Shown here piece by piece: positions 48,251-57,147 of a stretch of DNA of 64,000 nucleotides. The stretch is from Acetobacter oeni. Its GTDB lineage: Bacteria > Pseudomonadota > Alphaproteobacteria > Acetobacterales > Acetobacteraceae. The DNA lies in assembly GCF_011516825.1 (NCBI RefSeq), contig NZ_WOTA01000015.1, positions 32,924 to 96,923 on the forward strand, written 5' to 3'. Within the stretch, counting starts at the first letter, position 1. Each line of letters starts with the position of its first letter. A program made the translations under genes and the position numbers. Below the pieces are notes generated by a model. It saw only the letters and a program-made list of their open reading frames with translations. It was not told the DNA's origin and did not search any database.

Positions 48251-50464
48251 TCAGTTCCTGTAACCACTTGCGATCAGCCTGACTTCACTTCTTGTCGCAG
48301 GCGATACACAAAGAAGATTAGCTGATTTTTCTTCGGCACTCGTCAGTACTATACCCGCCATCCGGGCACCGTAAACACGCAGTCGCTCTATAGAAGCCGC
48401 AGCAACAGCCCGGGAAGTCCGCGCCCACCGGCAAACAAAAATTGTCTGGTCAGCAATTGAAGCCATAATGAGCCCATCAAGAGCTACAGCAAGGGGGGGA
48501 ACATTGATAATAATTGTTTTATAAGTCTGAGAAAGGTCGTGCAACAAATCCTGTATCTGTGTCACTTCCGCAGGATCAAATGAACTGATGCGCATTTCTC
48601 CTGGAGGAAGTATGTCTACACCTGTAATATCATCTTTTACGATGACGTCCTGTGTGGCCATACGTCCGCTGATAATATCGGCAAATCCTTTTCGCGCTGT
48701 ACCCGCGACGCCACCGGATGTTCCGAAACGGGTATAATCCACATCGATAAGCAACACAGACTGCCCTGCCCCCTTCAGGGCAGTCGCAAGCCACGTTGCC
48801 ACTGTGGTTTTACCGTCACCAGGAGTTGCGGACGTTACAGCCAGAATCTGGGTTCCGGTCCGGTGACCCGCACCAGAAAGAGACAGCTGCGCCGACAACC
48901 CACGCACAGCCTCCGCCGTCTGCGAAAAAGGATGATCCAGCATAAATCTCGCAAGACTCTTTTTCCGTGCCCCCTTGATCATCGGCAATATCGCCAGCAG
49001 CCGAAGACCCGAGAAATTACGCAGATCGTCGATATTCACAAATCCCGGAGAAAGCAACGCCCTCAAAACAACAGCACTCGTTGCAGCGACAAACGCCAGC
49101 ACGGCCACTCCCATAAGCAATTTTTTACGATTTGGGAACGTTGGAGCTGCCGGAGCAGCTGCATGAGAAACAAATGCAACTGGCGGCTGAAGTAACGCCA
49201 CCCGGTCAGTCAGTTCTTTAGCGCGATCAAGAAACGCTTCATAAACACCACGCGCACTCTCAGATTCCTGCTGAAGCGTTCGATATTCAGCCTGAGCGCC
49301 ACTCTGTCCCGCAGACTGCGTTTGAAGATTTGCCATCGAACGGGTTAATTCATCAACATCGGCCTTTGCCGACACCAGTTCGCCCCTGATTGATGTTAAT
49401 GCGCGACGGGTTTCCATCTGAAGCTGAGCACTGGCGCCCGCAATCTGCTTATCAAGCGCCAGCACATCGGGATGGTTAGGTCCGAATGAGGACGCCTTTT
49501 GTGCCCGGGCACTCTCAGCCTGCATCAGGGCACTCGCCGATGCCACAAGAAGCGGCTGTTCGCCCAGTGAAATCATTGCACTCGGATCACCACCACTGAT
49601 CGCGGCATTGAGAGCAATCACCCGGGCCTGCGCTGTGGCATAACGATTTTGCGCCTGCCCGAGACTGGCCGCCATGTCGGAAATCTGGCGCTCGACAAGC
49701 GGCGAATTCGCGCTCGTATTCACCAGCCCATGCTGGGCATTATAATTACTGGAGACTCTCTCGGCCTCAAGCCACCGCTGGCGAAGAGCAGCCGTCCGCT
49801 CATCCAGCCAGTCTGCCTCATGTCGAAGATCGCTCTGTCGCTGCGCCAGTGCCAGTTGCTGATAATTCGTTACAAAAGCATTTGTAATGGCAGCCGCCCG
49901 CTCACCGGTATCAGCCTTTACACTAACATTAATCACGCGTGAGTGCGGCTGAGGCTCGACCGTCACTGACGCCAGAAGCCCGTCTATTGCACGGTCCAGA
50001 GCATTTGCGCTGTTACTCGTGGATGATGAAGCTGCACCACATGCAAAATGCAGACCGTGCTCACAAAGGAAATGGCGCCAGTTGTGAGACGGCCGGGCGG
50101 GCTGTTCAGGCAATTGCCTGAGAACCATTGCAGCAACATCCCGCGACTGAATGAGCGCCCCCTGAGTCGCAAGTTCATCATCTTCCAGCGAAGCACTGCC
50201 ACCATCCGATGTCTGACTAAGAGGATCGGCTACATGGGTCGTCACAACCACCGTGGCTGTCGCCATATAAGATCGGCGCAATGATAAAACAGCGGAAGTG
50301 CCGAGAATCAGAACTACTAACAACACGATTGCAAATAGTCGCCTGTACCGACGGAGCATACCAATATAACGAGAGGCGACGGCATGAGCACCGCCTTCAT
50401 CCTGATCAGGGTGCAGGGGGATTGCCGCCTGATCAAAGGAACGCTCCACGGCGCTTTCAAGCAT
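48251..50464 (-). CDS. Chain-length determinant / BY-kinase-like protein (Wzc/GumC type)
   Basis: A 737-residue inner-membrane protein. Wzz-type periplasmic domain between two membrane helices (FAIVLLVVLILGTSAVL and LLMGVAVLAFVAATSAVV) contains a long coiled coil; a cytoplasmic ATPase domain follows. Walker A is TSATPGDGKTTVA. The Walker B position reads IIINVPP where family members have D before (S/T)PP, and the Walker A' segment is LLIDVDYTR. The C-terminal tyrosine cluster of Wzc is missing. It likely controls chain length, but kinase activity is doubtful. Confidence 0.87.
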   Translation of the reverse strand: MLESAVERSFDQAAIPLHPDQDEGGAHAVASRYIGMLRRYRRLFAIVLLVVLILGTSAVLSLRRSYMATATVVVTTHVADPLSQTSDGGSASLEDDELATQGALIQSRDVAAMVLRQLPEQPARPSHNWRHFLCEHGLHFACGAASSSTSNSANALDRAIDGLLASVTVEPQPHSRVINVSVKADTGERAAAITNAFVTNYQQLALAQRQSDLRHEADWLDERTAALRQRWLEAERVSSNYNAQHGLVNTSANSPLVERQISDMAASLGQAQNRYATAQARVIALNAAISGGDPSAMISLGEQPLLVASASALMQAESARAQKASSFGPNHPDVLALDKQIAGASAQLQMETRRALTSIRGELVSAKADVDELTRSMANLQTQSAGQSGAQAEYRTLQQESESARGVYEAFLDRAKELTDRVALLQPPVAFVSHAAAPAAPTFPNRKKLLMGVAVLAFVAATSAVVLRALLSPGFVNIDDLRNFSGLRLLAILPMIKGARKKSLARFMLDHPFSQTAEAVRGLSAQLSLSGAGHRTGTQILAVTSATPGDGKTTVATWLATALKGAGQSVLLIDVDYTRFGTSGGVAGTARKGFADIISGRMATQDVIVKDDITGVDILPPGEMRISSFDPAEVTQIQDLLHDLSQTYKTIIINVPPLAVALDGLIMASIADQTIFVCRWARTSRAVAAASIERLRVYGARMAGIVLTSAEEKSANLLCVSPATRSEVRLIASGYRN

Positions 50465-50505
50465 CTCAGTTTACGCCTTTCTAACGGCCGGTTTCCGACG
50501 TAATA

Positions 50506-51351
50506 TCATCTGGCCACCCCTTGATGGCCATCCGATTTTTTAAACATTGCGACTATTTTATATCGCAGAACATATAATCCGAACACAGGAAGGCCAATAA
50601 TGTATCGACGCCAGAGTCGCTGTGGCTCCCGGCTCAACCGCACCAGCCACTCCATACCAAGATTCGCCACCCAGCGTGGTGGTCGTGTTACACGTCCCGC
50701 CGCATGATCAACAAGAGCTCCGGCTGTTATAGCAACAAGAGGCGGCAATTTATCCCAGTTATCCCACAACCATTTTTCCTGACGTGGCATCCCCATGTTC
50801 AAAAGAAGAACAGAAGGCCGCGTTCGCCAGATTTCAGCAAGCAAAGCCTTGGAATCGTACGAATCGGGATTCACATCAAAAAATCCATTCCGCCAGCCAG
50901 CAGTACGACAACCATATCTGCGCGCGAAAATATCTGCCGCTTCAGCCACAACATGCTCTTCACCGCCAAGCCAGAATACCGAGGCCTCCGGACCAAGCTG
51001 CTGCAAAACGTTCCCCACCCACTCAGGCGGTGTCGTTCGATGCAAACGCTTTCCATTCAGGAATAATGAAGCGAGCTGAACACCGGCTCCATCACAAAAT
51101 GCTATCTCGGCATTCCGGAAAAGTTCACGGAGCCAGGGAAGACGCTGAGCAATTGTTACACAATGCGCATTTGCATTTATAACACGCAACTTCTGACCCG
51201 ACCTCACTGCCGATACCAGAAGACACTCAAGATCCTTTCTGGGAATATCTATTAATTTTAGCCCCATCAACACAATAACCGGGAAACCATATCCTGGAAG
51301 AGTTACCTCATCACCACAGGAAGCATTTATTACTTTGCTATCAGAACGCAT
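50506..51351 (-). CDS. WecG/TagA/CpsF family glycosyltransferase (GumM-like)
   Basis: A 281-residue GT26 enzyme. Key segments are INANAHCVTIAQR, AEIAFCDGAGVQL and the signature LLLNMGMPRQEKWL. In xanthan and acetan synthesis the GumM-type enzyme adds the second sugar to the lipid-linked glucose. Its start overlaps the upstream glycosyl-phosphate transferase gene by 11 bases. The C-terminal membrane-associated tail (FGLYVLRYKIVAMFKK) is present. Confidence 0.9.
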   Translation of the reverse strand: MRSDSKVINASCGDEVTLPGYGFPVIVLMGLKLIDIPRKDLECLLVSAVRSGQKLRVINANAHCVTIAQRLPWLRELFRNAEIAFCDGAGVQLASLFLNGKRLHRTTPPEWVGNVLQQLGPEASVFWLGGEEHVVAEAADIFARRYGCRTAGWRNGFFDVNPDSYDSKALLAEIWRTRPSVLLLNMGMPRQEKWLWDNWDKLPPLVAITAGALVDHAAGRVTRPPRWVANLGMEWLVRLSREPQRLWRRYIIGLPVFGLYVLRYKIVAMFKKSDGHQGVAR

Positions 51352-52843
51352 GACGACTGAACACCTCCCTGACGACAGTCAGAACCATGATTTTTATATC
51401 AAAAAAAACTGACCATCGACGGATATACTCAAGATCATAGGTTACACGTTTCTTCAGGTCTTCCAGGGTTACCAGTTCGCCACGAGCACCATTGATTTGT
51501 GCCCAACCGGTAATCCCGGGTTTTACATGATAACGCAACACATATTCAGCCAGCGCATCATCCAGAAGCTGACCACCCGCGCGCGTATGTGGCGCATGAG
51601 GTCGTGGCCCCACAAGCGACATGTCACCCTGAACGACGTTAAACAGCTGGGGAATTTCATCTATACTCAGCTTACGGAGCCACTTGCCTATGCGAGTAAC
51701 GCGAGGATCGTTTCTGCTGGTCTGACGATCAGCCATAACGTCCGACATATTCGCATGCATCGAGCGAAATTTATATACCATAAATTCACGTCCATTCTTT
51801 CCCAGCCTGGGCTGTCGAAAAAATACCGGACCACGCGAATCTAATTTAATAGTTACAGCAACTAAAACAAAAAGTGGCGTTAGAAAAATAATAGCAAAAA
51901 TTGCGAGAAAAAAATCAAGAACAGATTTTTCAAATATCTGAAAATCCGTCAAAGGCCGCCGCTGCAAAACAAGAAGAGCTACCGGCCCCAAATATTCAAC
52001 CGGCATAGATCCATCGATGCTGTCATTCACAGAGGGCATGACGTAGATATCAGACAAGACCGGGCGCAATTTAAGTCCAGCCTCTTTTATAAACTCATCC
52101 TCAGAGTTAGCATCCGAACATACCAGAATAATCGCATGAAGCGGATCACGACGGCTACGATGGATTAAATCATCCAGTCCACCGCTAAAACGTCCATCTG
52201 CCCCGTCTCCGACTGACGCATTAAATACGCCATACAGCCCGTAAGTATGACCGGCATCACAGGAAATACGCTTCGCCAGATGAAAAGCCACACTGCCCAC
52301 GCCTACAACAGCGATTTTCCTTTGCAATTTCGCCACAACCGCTGGCTGATAAAGAATAAATGTAAGAATCAATCTTTCTATAAAAAGGAAACAACAACAA
52401 CACCCAAGCCAGACAGATGATAATTCCAGACATTCACTAAATGAATCAGAAAATGCTGACATTATCAATACATTGACTAAAAATGACAATAAAACAACAA
52501 CTGAAAAATAACGAACCTGCGCCTTAAAGCGCCTGATTTTTGGAAAAGCAAGCAGACTTCTTTTTTTCGGAAGAAAGCCAAAAACAAGCACAGTAACAAT
52601 ACCACTGAAAACAACAGCAGATTTTACAGATGACGGAAAGCACGAGACTTCAACTGACCCAGCAATGGTTGTTCCCAAAAGCACGGACGCTCTGTCCAGC
52701 CAGGACACGACCATCGCGAGCATAAAATTATAATAGGGATAAGGTTCACGCAGCAATTGTCGCCCGGCACGAGTCAGCAGAGCAGAATCGCTGCCTTCAG
52801 GAAGAGCCGAAGTGTTGTCTGCGAGCACTAAACGGTCACTCAT
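51341..52843 (-). CDS. Polyprenyl glycosyl-phosphate transferase (GumD-like)
   Basis: A 500-residue priming enzyme that starts the repeat unit on undecaprenyl phosphate. N-terminal membrane helices and a CoA-binding-like domain (VVGVGSVAFHLAKRI) lead to the catalytic domain with FFRQPRLGKNGREFMVYKFRSM, DEIPQLFNVVQGDMSLVGPRP and KPGITGWAQINGARGE. It is the first gene of the exopolysaccharide operon. ATG at 52843 is preferred over the TTG at 52849; GGAG lies 11 bases upstream. By analogy with AceA/GumD it probably transfers glucose-1-phosphate. Confidence 0.93.
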   Translation of the reverse strand: MSDRLVLADNTSALPEGSDSALLTRAGRQLLREPYPYYNFMLAMVVSWLDRASVLLGTTIAGSVEVSCFPSSVKSAVVFSGIVTVLVFGFLPKKRSLLAFPKIRRFKAQVRYFSVVVLLSFLVNVLIMSAFSDSFSECLELSSVWLGCCCCFLFIERLILTFILYQPAVVAKLQRKIAVVGVGSVAFHLAKRISCDAGHTYGLYGVFNASVGDGADGRFSGGLDDLIHRSRRDPLHAIILVCSDANSEDEFIKEAGLKLRPVLSDIYVMPSVNDSIDGSMPVEYLGPVALLVLQRRPLTDFQIFEKSVLDFFLAIFAIIFLTPLFVLVAVTIKLDSRGPVFFRQPRLGKNGREFMVYKFRSMHANMSDVMADRQTSRNDPRVTRIGKWLRKLSIDEIPQLFNVVQGDMSLVGPRPHAPHTRAGGQLLDDALAEYVLRYHVKPGITGWAQINGARGELVTLEDLKKRVTYDLEYIRRWSVFFDIKIMVLTVVREVFSRHAF

Positions 52844-52849
52844 GACCAA

Positions 52850-54307
52850 GCGTTCTCCAATCCAGCGCTCTGTGATCGCATAAGGTCATTATGGACCACC
52901 CAAAATGAAATTACTAAGAGTTTCTGAAAGGCCCGAATCAGACCTTTAGTCTCCACACCGTTTCGATGCAATCTTTTCGACAACAAAGGAAAAGCCCCCC
53001 ACACTTCGCAGTTCGCACAATATGCAGCGATGCCAGTTCTGATACATTGAGACTCACACAACACACAGAAGAACCAATCACTCAGTTGATCAGCCACAGA
53101 ACCAGCCAGCAAACGACTGGGGAAAACAATGAAAGGAAGCTACTATGGCTTTTCGTTATCAACTCTTCCTTCCGCCCGACATTATTTCCGCCGGAGCACC
53201 TGAGTTATAAAAACCACCGGCAGGCCGAAAAACACTTCATGAACTATCCGGAGGGTATTTTCATTATCACTTTTACCAACCCGCAATCACCTGATAAAAC
53301 TTAGCTGCACTTCGTCAACATCTCCAGACACCCAAACAGACCAGCTCGATGCCTTAGGTAACTCGCAGTCGACAGGCACCCCGGACTTTCCCGAGTAAAG
53401 ACAATTTTTCTTTATACCCTGCTCAGGCAGACATCTGAATTACCCCCCCCCGCGGCTTTGCATTGAGGCTCTTCTCCACCTGTTACGCCACCCGCAATAG
53501 CCCATCGTATGTTACTACTACACTTATCTGATGAGTTCTCTCATAGCATCCACATATGTACAGACAGCTTCCAAACCACAAATTACCAGAAAAAATAACG
53601 AAATGTACAAATACAAAATTCAGGAAAGCTCTTTTTACAATCTTATTTTTGTGATTTCAATTTTCTATAGAGGACTAAAACATGCAAATTATCGATATTA
53701 CATCGTAAACAGATAAAGGCTCCGCTACTCCTGAAAACTTAGCCACCCCGACTTTCGAAGACCGGAATAAAAGAAAAAATAATGTTTAACTCGCTATCAT
53801 TACAGCCTTCCATTAATTAATAGTGTTAAAAAACACAGAATACTACCATAAAAAATAATATTTAATTATAAAATTACGTAGATCATCTGATATATTATAC
53901 AAATTTATTATAGTTTTGCATTCGGAATACATAGCACCCACAGCCCGCTTTTACGATCTTATGATACTATTTTTAGAAAATAAACTCATCTTACTTCCAT
54001 ATAATTTATCCTGGCAAAACATAAGCAATCATGGCGCCCTCCCCTTCCGTTGTATGTAACTCAAAAAATGAGAATGACTTCAGCTTATAAAAAATCACAA
54101 AGCATTTTTTCACTATTGTGCGACAGTGGCATACAACACGATCCGCCACAGCAGTCCGCCCGAACAATCTTCCCTTAATCGGCAGATAAAATTACACTTA
54201 AATTTTATCACATTAGCAGCGCTGCGCGTACAAAAATGACCCGAAAAATAAATCCCGGGCCATTTTTATTACTCATCAAAACCGCGATCGGACCATACTT
54301 ACAGGAT
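52850..54307. other. AT-rich stretch without recognisable genes
   Basis: About 1.45 kb between the exopolysaccharide operon and osmC. From 53300 onward it is clearly AT-richer than the rest of the window, especially 53560-54020. Short frames (53112-52840 minus, 52966-53304 plus, 53531-53716 plus) have no recognisable domain. The part near 52850-53000 probably holds the promoter and leader of the operon. The composition suggests a decayed or acquired segment. Confidence 0.55.
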
Positions 54308-54739
54308 TCACCCCTGCAGTTTCACATCCAGCGTAATGTCGGCCTTAAACAGTTTTGAAACCGGGCAACCGGCTTTCGCCTTCTGTGCAAGTTCCGCAAA
54401 TTTTTCCTGCGTCGCTCCTGGCACCACTCCAGTCAGGTCCAGATGGATGACCGGGATCGCAAATCCACCATCCTGCTTCTCAAGCGAGACTGTTGCTTTT
54501 GTATCAAGTGCTGTTGCCGTTAACTCTGCATCACCCAGAATAAGGGACAGCGCCATCGTGAAACAGGCCGCATGCGCCGCGCCGATCAGTTCTTCCGGAT
54601 TGGAGCCTGACTTGCCCTCAAACCGGGTGTTAAATCCATAAGGCTGGTCTTTCAGGGCGCCACTCTCAGTCGAGATCAGCCCGCGGCCTTCTTTAATCTT
54701 ACCTTCCCAGTGAGCAGTGCCAAATTTTTTTATGGTCAT
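54308..54739 (-). CDS. osmC: OsmC family peroxiredoxin
   Basis: A 143-residue OsmC/Ohr-type thiol peroxidase that reduces organic hydroperoxides. The two catalytic cysteines are in AAHAACFTMALS and AKAGCPVSK. The N-terminus KKFGTAHWEGKIKEGRG is OsmC-like rather than Ohr-like. The ATG at 54739 has AGGGG about nine bases upstream; longer readings to 54922 are unlikely. It is divergent from mqo. Confidence 0.93.
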   Translation of the reverse strand: MTIKKFGTAHWEGKIKEGRGLISTESGALKDQPYGFNTRFEGKSGSNPEELIGAAHAACFTMALSLILGDAELTATALDTKATVSLEKQDGGFAIPVIHLDLTGVVPGATQEKFAELAQKAKAGCPVSKLFKADITLDVKLQG

Positions 54740-55092
54740 AATCGTAAACCCCTGTTGATGCCCGGAACGGCTTGAAACGTGTGTCCAGAGGTGAACGCCG
54801 TCGATCGGAGGCGGTTGCCTGACGCGATGGTGACCAGTAACTGGACTGGTCTGTGGCGGTCTGCTCGCAAAGAGATGATGCCGCAGAAAAGGCTGTTCGC
54901 GTGCATACCGTAGCCCATGCAAGATGTATGCATATCCTGCGAAACATGCCTGCTGCCCACCCTGACCGGTGTGTGGCTGCGATTTTCTATGTTCGGTATG
55001 CCTGCTTCACAGGCCCCTGTCGGGGGCATTACCGGGCTGTGAAGGATTCTGCTCCACAGCCTGTCGCGCCTTATCTGTGTCCGGAGAGTCTC

Positions 55093-56589
55093 ATGAGTGC
55101 TGCCACGCCCGAAGCCCGTTCTTCGACCGACGTTGTCCTGATCGGCGGAGGAGTGATGAGTGCCACACTCGGCACCTTCCTCAACACGTTGCAGCCGGAC
55201 TGGACAATCGATATGTTCGAGCGCCTCGATGACGTGGCACAGGAAAGTTCCAATGCATGGAATAATGCCGGAACCGGCCACTCTGCCCTGTGCGAACTAA
55301 ACTATACCTCCGAAAAAGCTGACGGCAGCATCGACATCAGTAAGGCCGTCAACGTCAACGAGCAGTTTCAGGTTTCCCGGCAGTTCTGGTCTTTCCTGGT
55401 AAAAACCGGACAGATCTCTGACCCGCGCGATTTCATCACGCCTATCCCCCACATGAGCTTCGTCTGGGGCAATGCGAATGTTGATTTTCTGCGTCGCCGT
55501 TATGAAGCTCTGAAAGACCACCCGCTCTTCTCCGGAATGCGTTATTCCGAGGACACGGAACAACTGAAACAATGGATGCCACTGGTCATGAAAGACCGGG
55601 TTCGAGGTCAGAAACTGGCCGCTACCTGGATCGCATCCGGCTCAGATGTCAATTTTGGTGCGCTGACTCATCTCCTGTTTGGTGCATTGAAAACAAAACC
55701 TGGTATCGCACTCCATACCGGGCACGAAGTAGCGGACATCAGACGTATCCCTGATGGACGATGGGAGATTAAGGTCAAAACTCTGAGCACAGGTCAGAAC
55801 CGTACGATCACCACCCGTTTCGTCTTCATCGGGGCCGGTGGCGCGGCTTTGCCGCTGCTGCAGAAAACAGGCATTCCCGAATCCCGCGGCGTCGGAGGCT
55901 TCCCTGTCAGCGGCCAGTTCATGCGCTGCAAAAACCCGGAAGTGATCGCGTCTCACCGGGCCAAGGTTTACGGCAAAGCCTCTGTGGGTGCTCCGCCGAT
56001 GTCTGTTCCGCATCTGGATACCCGCATGATCAATGGCCAGGCCTCGCTGCTCTTCGGTCCCTATGCCGGGTTTTCGACACGGTTTCTGAAAAAAGGATCG
56101 CTATTCGATCTTCCTTTTTCCATTCGTGGAAACAATATTGGCGCAATCATGGCCGTCGCCCGGAGTAACTGGGCGCTGACCAAATACCTGATCCAGCAGG
56201 TGATGCAGAGCAATACGGACCGGATGCGCGCGCTGCGCGACTTCGTGCCGGATGCGCGCGACGAAGACTGGGAACTGATCGTGGCCGGACAGCGCGTCCA
56301 GGTCATCAAAGCCGATCCCAAAAAAGGTGGCGTGCTTCAGTTTGGAACCGAGGTTATCAGTTCCGCCGATGGCAGCGTCGCCGCCCTGCTTGGCGCCTCA
56401 CCGGGTGCATCCACGGCAGCCCCGATCATGCTGACCGTGCTGAAAAAATGCTTTCCAACACAACTTCCAGGCTGGGAGGAAAAACTGAAAGAAATAATCC
56501 CGTCCTACGGCATGAAACTTGCAGATAATCCGGACTTCTGCGCGAAGATCCATAAAGAAACGACTGATGCACTTCAGCTGGAAAGCTGA
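55093..56589 (+). CDS. mqo: Malate:quinone oxidoreductase
   Basis: A 498-residue FAD-dependent membrane-associated malate dehydrogenase that passes electrons to quinone. [15 protein letters not shown] is the FAD-binding motif; [32 protein letters not shown] and [16 protein letters not shown] are family hallmarks. ATG at 55093 with GGAGAG upstream; a longer frame from 54853 has no support. In acetic acid bacteria Mqo commonly takes the place of the NAD-linked enzyme in the citric acid cycle. Length is normal. Confidence 0.97.
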   Translation: MSAATPEARSSTDVVLIGGGVMSATLGTFLNTLQPDWTIDMFERLDDVAQESSNAWNNAGTGHSALCELNYTSEKADGSIDISKAVNVNEQFQVSRQFWSFLVKTGQISDPRDFITPIPHMSFVWGNANVDFLRRRYEALKDHPLFSGMRYSEDTEQLKQWMPLVMKDRVRGQKLAATWIASGSDVNFGALTHLLFGALKTKPGIALHTGHEVADIRRIPDGRWEIKVKTLSTGQNRTITTRFVFIGAGGAALPLLQKTGIPESRGVGGFPVSGQFMRCKNPEVIASHRAKVYGKASVGAPPMSVPHLDTRMINGQASLLFGPYAGFSTRFLKKGSLFDLPFSIRGNNIGAIMAVARSNWALTKYLIQQVMQSNTDRMRALRDFVPDARDEDWELIVAGQRVQVIKADPKKGGVLQFGTEVISSADGSVAALLGASPGASTAAPIMLTVLKKCFPTQLPGWEEKLKEIIPSYGMKLADNPDFCAKIHKETTDALQLES

Positions 56590-56597
56590 CAGTCTCG

Positions 56598-56659
56598 CCA
56601 GGCGGTGAGATATTATAAAGAGGAAGCTTCAAATATCTTCATTGCTTACTCCCGCCTGG
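56598..56659. terminator. Long imperfect hairpin after mqo
   Basis: CCAGGCGG at 56598-56605 is exactly complementary to CCGCCTGG at 56652-56659, and inner GATATT/AATATC arms extend it. It starts nine bases after the mqo stop. No T-run follows, so termination or mRNA stabilisation are both possible. Confidence 0.45.
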
Positions 56660-56735
56660 TGAAAAGCCGGTTTTGTTGCAGTGATCGGTCAGCGAAGCTG
56701 CTCTGAAACGCAACGGACTGATTGATCCGATTCGG

Positions 56736-56996
56736 TTACCGTCTGCCGGTCGGGCTGCCAGTGCAGACCCAGAGAATAAGAGCCGGACCGAAACACCAGA
56801 TAGCCGCAGCGCCGACGAGCCAGGGGATAAGATAGGAAAGGTTCACCTTCAGAACAAACTGGCTGAGCAGGTTTGCAAAACCTAGCATGACAAGCGCACC
56901 GATGAAGCTAAAGGTGTTGACCTGCATGGTGCGGCCACCGTTGATCCGGATGAGTACCTCCAGGAGGGCATTATTCTGGTTGGTCCCGTTGCGCAT
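56736..56996 (-). CDS. Small two-helix membrane protein
   Basis: 86 residues, unrecognised. Two hydrophobic helices (FSFIGALVMLGFANLLSQFVL and LIPWLVGAAAIWCFGPALIL) are separated by a short loop, and a Gly/Arg tail ends the protein. GAGGAAG lies about five bases before ATG 56996. It is divergent from the M61 peptidase gene. No function is claimed. Confidence 0.55.
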   Translation of the reverse strand: MRNGTNQNNALLEVLIRINGGRTMQVNTFSFIGALVMLGFANLLSQFVLKVNLSYLIPWLVGAAAIWCFGPALILWVCTGSPTGRR

Positions 56997-57147
56997 GGAT
57001 CTTCCTCTGGTACTTCGTTTCCGCGATTTTCCGGCGTGACTGTCTTACGGGGATGCCGGACGGAAGTCACTGACCGCTGTGGATTGCGCGGAACGGAAGG
57101 GCGTGGTTGCATGCCAGATCTGCTTTCAATTCATTCAGGGGCTCTGT

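Noticed and set aside
52840..53112. A 90-codon minus-strand frame before the priming transferase gene.
   Set aside because: Composition is irregular, no domain is seen and it overlaps the transferase start; more likely the operon leader.
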